Under the pieces are notes generated by a model. It worked only from the letters and a program-made list of their open reading frames with translations. It made no database searches and was not told the DNA's origin. From the NCBI GenBank assembly GCA_020851835.1, contig JADZBZ010000039.1:1-10746 (forward strand): a stretch of DNA of 10,746 nt. Direction: 5' to 3'. Both the position numbers and the translations under genes were made by a program. This document shows, piece by piece, positions 6,536 through 10,746 of the stretch (the first letter of the stretch is position 1; the number at the start of each line of letters is the position of its first letter). Source of the DNA: Acidobacteriota bacterium (GTDB lineage: Bacteria > Acidobacteriota > Vicinamibacteria > Vicinamibacterales > UBA2999).

Positions 6536-7003
6536 TTACTTCAGGTGATCCGATACCGCCGCGCCGAGCACCGCCCCGCCGGCCATGCCCAGCGGCATTG
6601 CCAGCCCGGCTCGCCATACGTTGGCGGGGTCGCCCAGGCCGGCCAGGGCCGACGCCACGGTCACGGCCGTGGGCACCGCCGCGACCGCCAGCGTCGCGAG
6701 GGCGCGGCGGCGGGGCCACGAACGCGATGGCCCCCGCCCGCGGAAGGCCCAGACCACCAGGCCGGCGGCCGCGCCGATGTAGAGACCCGCGCACCGCGCG
6801 CAGACCGGCAACTGGATGCCGGCCAGGTGGAACGAGCGGTCCGGCAACTGGTGGCAGACAACCGACCCGATGGCATAGACCACGCCGACAAGGGCGCCGG
6901 ACTGCGCGGCCAGGACGGGCGATGCGACGATCGTCAGCGCCCAGGCAAGGGCCCCGGCCACCGCAGCGATCAGCCCAAGGTCTTTTCTTTCAAGGTGTTG
7001 CAT
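6536..7003 (-). CDS. DUF2085 family membrane protein
   Basis: A 155-residue integral membrane protein with about four to five hydrophobic segments (about 9-32, 36-48, 73-87, 101-121 and 129-150). The DUF2085 signature is clear: GSVVCHQLPDRSFHLAG (46-62) followed by LPVCARCAGLYIG (65-77). Cys50-His51 with Cys68-x-x-Cys71 forms a conserved Cys/His set at the membrane surface that could bind a metal or form a disulfide; no function is established as far as I know. The ATG start at 7003 has no good ribosome-binding site. A 7-bp hairpin and a plus-strand TetR remnant lie upstream, and the 120-bp gap makes this the most likely first gene of a downstream transcription unit. Confidence 0.88.
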   Translation of the reverse strand: MQHLERKDLGLIAAVAGALAWALTIVASPVLAAQSGALVGVVYAIGSVVCHQLPDRSFHLAGIQLPVCARCAGLYIGAAAGLVVWAFRGRGPSRSWPRRRALATLAVAAVPTAVTVASALAGLGDPANVWRAGLAMPLGMAGGAVLGAAVSDHLK

Positions 7004-7163
7004 GAATCATGTACCGGCGCCTGCCGCGCTTAGGCAGGCCATTCTCGACGCGGCTCGGGTTCTGTTCGTCGGCGAAGGCTATCGTCACGCCTCCATCCGC
7101 AAGATCGCGGAGCCGGGCGCCGGCTACCGCCCGGCGGCCAGCGTTCCGAAGTGCGCTTCGTAG
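7002..7163 (+). pseudogene. Truncated TetR/AcrR-family regulator (N-terminal DNA-binding remnant)
   Basis: A 53-codon plus-strand reading frame starts with ATG at 7002, with AAGG at 6992-6995 six bases before it. Residues about 10-38 match the beginning of a TetR-type helix-turn-helix domain: RQAILDAARVLFVGEGYRHA followed by SIRKIAE. This fits the family pattern ILDAAxxLFxxxGYxxxSxRxIAE. After about position 7112 the match weakens (PGAGYRPAAS), the frame runs antisense into the 3' end of the adenosine kinase gene and stops at 7161-7163. The recognition helix and the whole ligand-binding domain are missing, so a functional repressor is not possible. The start overlaps the DUF2085 start codon on the other strand. 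I read it as the stump of a divergently transcribed regulator lost by deletion or rearrangement. Confidence 0.7.
7019..7039. repeat. 7-bp hairpin in the leader of the DUF2085 gene
   Basis: Perfect arms GCCTGCC (7019-7025) and GGCAGGC (7033-7039) with a 7-base loop lie 15 bp upstream of the DUF2085 ATG. The hairpin could be an mRNA leader structure, an operator-type dyad or a terminator-like relic between the adenosine kinase and DUF2085 genes. It also falls inside the TetR remnant, so it may simply be coding sequence by origin. There is no T-run. Confidence 0.35.
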
Positions 7164-8074
7164 CGGCCCTTGAACTCCTCCCATGTATAGGCGTGATAGG
7201 TGCCGCCCAGATGCTCCAAGGCGTAGGCGGCAGCGACGCTGCCGAAGCGCGCGCACACGGGGTAGTCGGCCCCGATGGCCAACCCCTTCATGAACCCGCC
7301 TCGAAAGGCGTCGCCGACGCCGGTCGGGTCTTCGATGCGGTCGGGCGGCACGGCCGGCACCTGGATGGCCTCGCCCTTCGTCATCACGGTGCACCCGTGC
7401 TCGCCGCGGGTAATGACCAGCAGCGGTGCGTGCTCGAGCACGTCCTGCTCGCTCATGCCCGTCTTCTGCCGGATCAGCTCGAACTCGTAATCGTTGCAGA
7501 CGACCATGAAGGCGCCGATCACGCCGTCCTTGAGCTGGTCGCCCGCCATCCGCGCGCACTGCTGCCCTGGATCCCAGATGTAGCGGATCCCCATCGTGCT
7601 GCATTCCTCCGCGTACTGCACCATGGCTGCCGGATCGTTCGGCGAGATGATCACCAGGGCGTCGGGCGAAAGGCCCGGCAGGCCGCGGAACGACAGCTCG
7701 GCGGCGTTGGCCATCGCGCCGGTGTAAAACGACGCGATCTGGTTGTTGCGCTCGTCGGTGCTGCAGAAGAACGAGGCGCAGAACTTGCCGTTCACGGTCT
7801 TCACGAGCGACGTGTCGATGCCGGCCGCTTGCATCCACTGCCGGTAGTCGGCGAAATCCTGGCCCGCCGTGGCCATCAGCCGCGGCCGTTCGCCCAGCAG
7901 CGCCAGCGTGTAGGCGATGTTGGGCGCGCAGCCACCGCGCCGCTTGTCCATCGAGTCCACCAGGAAACTCAGCGACACGCGATCCATGTGCTCGGGCAGG
8001 AAGTGCTCGGTGAACCTGCCCGGAAAGGACATCAGGTAATCAAACGCGATAGAACCGGTCACGATGAGCTGCAT
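7124..8074 (-). CDS. adoK: PfkB-family nucleoside/carbohydrate kinase, adenosine kinase-like
   Basis: Ribokinase-fold kinase of 316 residues, most probably phosphorylating adenosine to AMP. PfkB signatures are present: RGGCAPNIAYTLALLG (46-61) and DPTGVGDAFRGGF (259-271) with catalytic base Asp265 and the GVGD anion hole. The N-terminal stretch (VTGSIAFDYLMSFPGRFTE, then LPEHMDRVSLSFLVD) closely resembles mycobacterial adenosine kinase (Rv2202c type) as I remember it, as do FADYRQW and NDPAAM. This points to adenosine rather than ribose or fructose. mtnP immediately upstream supports purine-nucleoside salvage. The ATG at 8074 has GGAG with a 5-nt spacer. The 3' end abuts a TetR remnant on the other strand, so the extreme C-terminus (LAAGR) may have been reshaped by that event. 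Generic sugar kinase is the alternative. Confidence 0.88.
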   Translation of the reverse strand: MQLIVTGSIAFDYLMSFPGRFTEHFLPEHMDRVSLSFLVDSMDKRRGGCAPNIAYTLALLGERPRLMATAGQDFADYRQWMQAAGIDTSLVKTVNGKFCASFFCSTDERNNQIASFYTGAMANAAELSFRGLPGLSPDALVIISPNDPAAMVQYAEECSTMGIRYIWDPGQQCARMAGDQLKDGVIGAFMVVCNDYEFELIRQKTGMSEQDVLEHAPLLVITRGEHGCTVMTKGEAIQVPAVPPDRIEDPTGVGDAFRGGFMKGLAIGADYPVCARFGSVAAAYALEHLGGTYHAYTWEEFKGRYEAHFGTLAAGR

Positions 8075-8086
8075 GGGTTCTCCAGG

Positions 8087-8104
8087 AACGGGAACGGAAA
8101 CGGC
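8087..8104. repeat. Three tandem AACGGN hexamers in the mtnP-adenosine kinase gap
   Basis: AACGGG, AACGGA and AACGGC follow each other without a break, just upstream of the adenosine kinase ribosome-binding site (CTCC at 8080-8083 on the plus strand). The 56-bp gap otherwise holds nothing recognisable. It is a microsatellite-like run; any regulatory role is speculative. Confidence 0.4.
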
Positions 8105-8130
8105 GCGTGAGGGGGAGCCCCGGACACGGC

Positions 8131-8991
8131 CTACTGAAGATACTTCCCGATGATCGGCTCGAGGTCGCGCTTCACCCGGTCCGGAATGGCGTCGCGGCGG
8201 GTGATGATGGCCGTCTGAAGCGCCGAATGGGCGGGGACGCGCTGTTCGACGTCGAGCCGCTCCACCGTCCCGGCAATCACCCGCTGCGCCGTCCGGGCGT
8301 TGGAGGTGAGGTTGTCGATGATCATCTCGACGGTCACGGCGTCATGGTCCGGATGCCAGCAGTCGTAGTCGGTCACCAGGGCCATTGTCGAGTAGGCGAT
8401 CTCAGCCTCGAGGGCGAGCTTGGCTTCCTGCAGATTCGTCATGCCGATGATGTCGGCACCCCATCTGCGGTAGAGGCGCGATTCGGCCAGGGTCGAAAAC
8501 TGCGGACCCTCCATGCATAGGTAGGTGCCTCCCTCGTGCACGCGTGCATCGAGGCCGCGAGCCACCTCCGCCATCAGCGCCGATAGCGGGCCGCACAGCG
8601 GATGGGCGAACCCGACGTGGGCGACGATGCCGCCGCCAAAGAACGTGCTGATGCGCCCGCGCGTCCGGTCGATGAACTGATCCGGAAAGACCATGTCGAG
8701 CGGTCGGTACTGCTCCTGGAGCGATCCGACGGCGCTGGCCGACAGAATCCAGTCCACCCCGAGCCGCTTGAACCCGTAGATATTGGCGCGGAAGTTCAGC
8801 TCGGACGGCGACAGGACGTGGCCCACCCCGTGGCGCGCCAGAAAGGCGACGCGCCGGCCGCGCAGCGTGCCCAGCACGTACGGTCCGGACGGATCGCCGA
8901 ACGGCGTGCCGATCAGTCGTTCTTCCCGGTCGGTCAGTTCGGTCATGTCGTAGAGGCCGGACCCGCCAATCACTCCGATACGCACGGACAT
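8131..8991 (-). CDS. mtnP: S-methyl-5'-thioadenosine phosphorylase
   Basis: Cleaves 5'-methylthioadenosine with phosphate to adenine and 5-methylthioribose 1-phosphate, clearing the by-product of polyamine synthesis and related pathways. At 286 residues it matches trimeric PNP/MTAP proteins. Visible features are GVIGGSGLY (6-14, phosphate-binding Ser11), LARHG with Arg53-His54, MEGPQFST (160-167), GMTNLQEAKLA (183-193) and TDYDCW (207-212). Asp208 and Asp210 correspond to the two aspartates that select 6-aminopurines in MTAP, whereas guanosine/inosine phosphorylases carry Asn there, so the MTAP call is favoured over PNP. The ATG at 8991 has AGGAG with a 5-nt spacer. The neighbouring adenosine kinase gives a nucleoside-salvage pair. 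Other methionine-salvage genes (mtnA, mtnB and so on) are absent here. Confidence 0.94.
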   Translation of the reverse strand: MSVRIGVIGGSGLYDMTELTDREERLIGTPFGDPSGPYVLGTLRGRRVAFLARHGVGHVLSPSELNFRANIYGFKRLGVDWILSASAVGSLQEQYRPLDMVFPDQFIDRTRGRISTFFGGGIVAHVGFAHPLCGPLSALMAEVARGLDARVHEGGTYLCMEGPQFSTLAESRLYRRWGADIIGMTNLQEAKLALEAEIAYSTMALVTDYDCWHPDHDAVTVEMIIDNLTSNARTAQRVIAGTVERLDVEQRVPAHSALQTAIITRRDAIPDRVKRDLEPIIGKYLQ

Positions 8992-9032
8992 GGGTGCTCC
9001 TCGAGGGCGATCGTGCCTCCACGGCCGACCAC

Positions 9033-10298
9033 CTAGATGACGCGTTGAACCCGGCGCCTGCCCGCGTCCTCGCGCAGGATGCCCGCGGCCAGGGCCGGGT
9101 CGTGTTCGAAGAAGACGAGGTACTCGCGCTCGATCGCCTCCCGCGCGAACGCGCGCTTGAAGGCCAGCGTATCCATCGGGTAGAGGTCGTAGCCCATCAC
9201 CCACGGATCGGGCACGTGCGCCGCGGTGGGGTACATGTCGGCCGCAAACACCGCGGTCATACCGGCGGACCGGATCATCACGACCTGATGATGCGCCGTG
9301 TGCCCGCCGCTTCTCCGGTACGACACCCCGGGCATGATCTCGGCGCCGTCGTCTACCAGTGTCAGGACGCCCGCCTCCAGCAGCGGGACGAAATTCTCTG
9401 CGAGGTAGCTGGCGCGATTTCGCTCGTGCGGGTGCGTTGCGTCCTGCCACTCCTGCGCATGAGCCACGTAGCGCGCGCGCGGGAAGCGCGGCACGAGGCG
9501 TCCGTCTTCGGCCCGCCGCGTGAAGCCGCCCACGTGATCGAAGTGGAGGTGGCTGGCCAGCGCGATGTCGATATCGTCCACCGAGAGGCCGGCCTCGGCG
9601 AGGGCGTGATCCAGGTGATAGGCGCGCTCCAGGCCGTAGATGTCGGCGCTGCGGGCGTCCATTTTGTCACCACACCCCGCATCGATGATCATCGTTTGCT
9701 CGCCGCGAACGATGAGCGGCCGAAGGCCCAACGGGATGCGGTGGCGATCGTCGGGCGGCAGACGCGCCTGCCACAACGCGCGCGGGACCACCCCGAACAT
9801 GGCGCCGCCGTCGAGGCGGAAGAATCCGTCCGAGACTGAAATCAGCTCGAGGTCTCCGAGCTGATGGCGGACGGGCGTCCGGAACCGCGCCACGGCCGGC
9901 GCCGGCTCCTTCAGCTCAACCAGCACCCCGTGCGCCGCCGACGGATGGATGAACGCCACGCGCGCGCCCTCGGCCCCGGGCCGCGCCGCGTGGTCGATCA
10001 GGCGCACGCCACGCGCGTGGAGCTCGGCGAGGGCCTGGTCGATGTCCTCGACGCGCAGCGCCACGTGGTGCAGGCCCGGTCCGCGCTTCTCCACGAATCG
10101 GGCAATGGGCGACCCGGGCGCGGTCGCTTCGAGCAGCTCCAGCGACGACGGCCCCATGTGGAGGAAGTGCGCGCGCACGTGCTGACTGGTCACCTCTTCG
10201 GGCGACTCGACGTGCAGCCCGAGCACGTCGCGGAAGAACGCGAGCGCCGGCGCGAGCTCGCCGACCGCGACCCCGACGTGATCCAGCCACACCCTCAT
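9033..10298 (-). CDS. Methylmalonyl-CoA epimerase-like VOC domain fused to a metallo-beta-lactamase-fold hydrolase
   Basis: A single 421-residue frame with two complete domains. Residues 1-131 match methylmalonyl-CoA epimerase, which interconverts the (R) and (S) forms: LDHVGVAV with His7, TSQ with Gln39, ELLEATAPGSPIARFVEKRG, LHHVAL with His77/His78, and GVLVELKE with Glu128. These supply the usual VOC metal ligands and the epimerase-type substrate loop. A Pro/Ala linker (about 131-145) leads to an MBL-fold hydrolase (146-421). There SHLHFDHVGG gives His250, His252, Asp254 and His255, followed by GGHT His333, AADMYP Asp354 and FEHD His399, a full dinuclear site. The ATG at 10298 overlaps the meaB stop by ATGA (10295-10298). 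An in-frame GTG at codon 136 (9891-9893), with AAGGAG 12 nt ahead, could start a separate hydrolase. The hydrolase substrate is unknown; lactonase-like or thioesterase activity are possibilities. Confidence 0.85.
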   Translation of the reverse strand: MRVWLDHVGVAVGELAPALAFFRDVLGLHVESPEEVTSQHVRAHFLHMGPSSLELLEATAPGSPIARFVEKRGPGLHHVALRVEDIDQALAELHARGVRLIDHAARPGAEGARVAFIHPSAAHGVLVELKEPAPAVARFRTPVRHQLGDLELISVSDGFFRLDGGAMFGVVPRALWQARLPPDDRHRIPLGLRPLIVRGEQTMIIDAGCGDKMDARSADIYGLERAYHLDHALAEAGLSVDDIDIALASHLHFDHVGGFTRRAEDGRLVPRFPRARYVAHAQEWQDATHPHERNRASYLAENFVPLLEAGVLTLVDDGAEIMPGVSYRRSGGHTAHHQVVMIRSAGMTAVFAADMYPTAAHVPDPWVMGYDLYPMDTLAFKRAFAREAIEREYLVFFEHDPALAAGILREDAGRRRVQRVI

Positions 10299-10746
10299 GA
10301 TCGTTTGAGGCTCCGCGACAGGATGTCCGCCGCCGCCGAGTACGGGTCCAGTTCGCGAGCGGCCACGCGGTCGACGATGGCCTCGAACTCGGCCGGGCCG
10401 AGCAGGGTGCGTTCGACGAAGTCGAGGTACCGGTGCGTCAGGAGGTCGCGAAGCCGGAACTGATGGCGCGCCTTCAGGCGATGCCTGCGGGCGCCGGCCG
10501 AGTGGGCGCGGAACGTCTGCACGGCCTGCCAGAGCTCGGTGACGCCACGGCCACTCGTCGCCTCGGTCTGGATGATCGGTGGCCGCCACTCGCCTTCGCC
10601 ATAGGACTGCAGCAGCAGATTCGACTCGATGGCCGTCACCATCCGGTCGGCCCCATCCCGGTCGGCCTTGTTCACCACGTAGATGTCGGCGATCTCCATG
10701 ATGCCGGCCTTCAGGGCCTGCACATCGTCGCCCGTCCCGGGCACCA
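10295..10746 (-). CDS. meaB: Methylmalonyl-CoA mutase-associated GTPase MeaB (C-terminal part, 5' end outside window)
   Basis: MeaB/ArgK-family G-protein that protects and reloads adenosylcobalamin-dependent methylmalonyl-CoA mutase. About 150 C-terminal residues are visible; the P-loop and switch regions lie beyond the right edge. Seen are the LPGTGDD-like segment (PGTGDDVQALKAGIMEIADIY), the G4 guanine-specificity motif VNKAD, PPIIQTEATSGRGV (G5 region) and a C-terminal helical dimerisation arm (RLRDLLTHRYLDFV, ELDPYSAAADIL). Its stop overlaps the start of the epimerase-hydrolase gene by 4 bp, and that pairing with an epimerase domain strongly supports the methylmalonyl-CoA assignment over an amino-acid transport (ArgK) role. 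The mutase gene is expected upstream, outside the window. Confidence 0.92.
   Translation of the reverse strand, partial: VPGTGDDVQALKAGIMEIADIYVVNKADRDGADRMVTAIESNLLLQSYGEGEWRPPIIQTEATSGRGVTELWQAVQTFRAHSAGARRHRLKARHQFRLRDLLTHRYLDFVERTLLGPAEFEAIVDRVAARELDPYSAAADILSRSLKRS

Noticed and set aside
6525..6794. Long N-terminal extension of the DUF6677-like gene into DUF2085
   Set aside because: Composition is Gly/Arg shadow of DUF2085 and lacks membrane character.
7112..7124. GCCGG/CCGGC dyad just beyond the adenosine kinase stop
   Set aside because: Only 5 bp with a 3-base loop and no T-run; expected by chance in this base composition, so not called a terminator.
6990..7838. 282-codon minus-strand open frame overlapping the adenosine kinase gene in another frame
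   Set aside because: Arg/Gly-rich out-of-frame shadow; the PfkB signatures belong to the other frame.
7151..8110. 319-codon plus-strand open frame
   Set aside because: Antisense to the adenosine kinase gene, low-complexity composition, no domain.
8992..9450. N-terminal extension of mtnP into the hydrolase gene
   Set aside because: The family N-terminus (RIGVIGGSGLY) begins right after the ATG at 8991, which has a good AGGAG site; the upstream part is shadow.
10299..10589. 97-residue N-terminal extension of the epimerase-hydrolase frame into meaB
   Set aside because: The extension is Arg/Pro-rich shadow of meaB, and the epimerase homology begins at the ATG at 10298, which overlaps the meaB stop.
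1..10746. tRNA/rRNA genes, CRISPR arrays, insertion sequences or phage genes
   Set aside because: No cloverleaf, spaced direct repeats, transposase, integrase or terminal inverted repeats were recognised on either strand.

Overview
The window is G+C-rich bacterial chromosome, densely packed and apparently free of mobile elements. The end of one plus-strand gene (a dienelactone hydrolase-family enzyme) occupies the left edge. After it, every intact gene up to the right edge lies on the minus strand: fourteen colinear genes, mostly separated by 2-56 bp or overlapping by 4 bp (ATGA). The mix suggests a Gram-negative, high-G+C bacterium. A LolC/LolD lipoprotein exporter implies an outer membrane, and methylmalonyl-CoA genes, a Rv2202c-like adenosine kinase and small DUF-type membrane proteins lie nearby. 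Acidobacteriota (Vicinamibacteria-like) is my best guess, but that is inference from gene style and order, not a search result.

Read in transcription order (right to left), the layout is as follows. (i) Methylmalonyl-CoA handling: the C-terminal part of the MeaB chaperone GTPase, then a two-domain protein joining a methylmalonyl-CoA epimerase-like VOC domain to a metallo-beta-lactamase-fold hydrolase. (ii) Purine-nucleoside salvage: 5'-methylthioadenosine phosphorylase (mtnP) followed by an adenosine kinase-like PfkB enzyme. (iii) A 120-bp gap that carries, on the opposite strand, the N-terminal remnant of a TetR-family regulator. (iv) Four small integral membrane proteins in a row: a DUF2085 protein, a DUF6677-like protein, a 57-aa two-helix protein and a VanZ-like protein. 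(v) A crotonase-family enoyl-CoA hydratase, ribH, nusB and lysS. (vi) lolC and lolD, ending at a convergent intergenic region packed with inverted repeats that meets the plus-strand hydrolase gene.

Functionally the run combines housekeeping genes (translation, transcription antitermination, riboflavin synthesis, lipoprotein export) with acyl-CoA and nucleoside metabolism. The tightest coupling is from DUF2085 to lolD (gaps of 26 bp or less, two ATGA overlaps), so the small membrane proteins are probably co-transcribed with essential genes. The points most worth a second look are the epimerase-hydrolase fusion, the uncharacterised four-gene membrane block, and the truncated TetR remnant between the adenosine kinase and DUF2085 genes.
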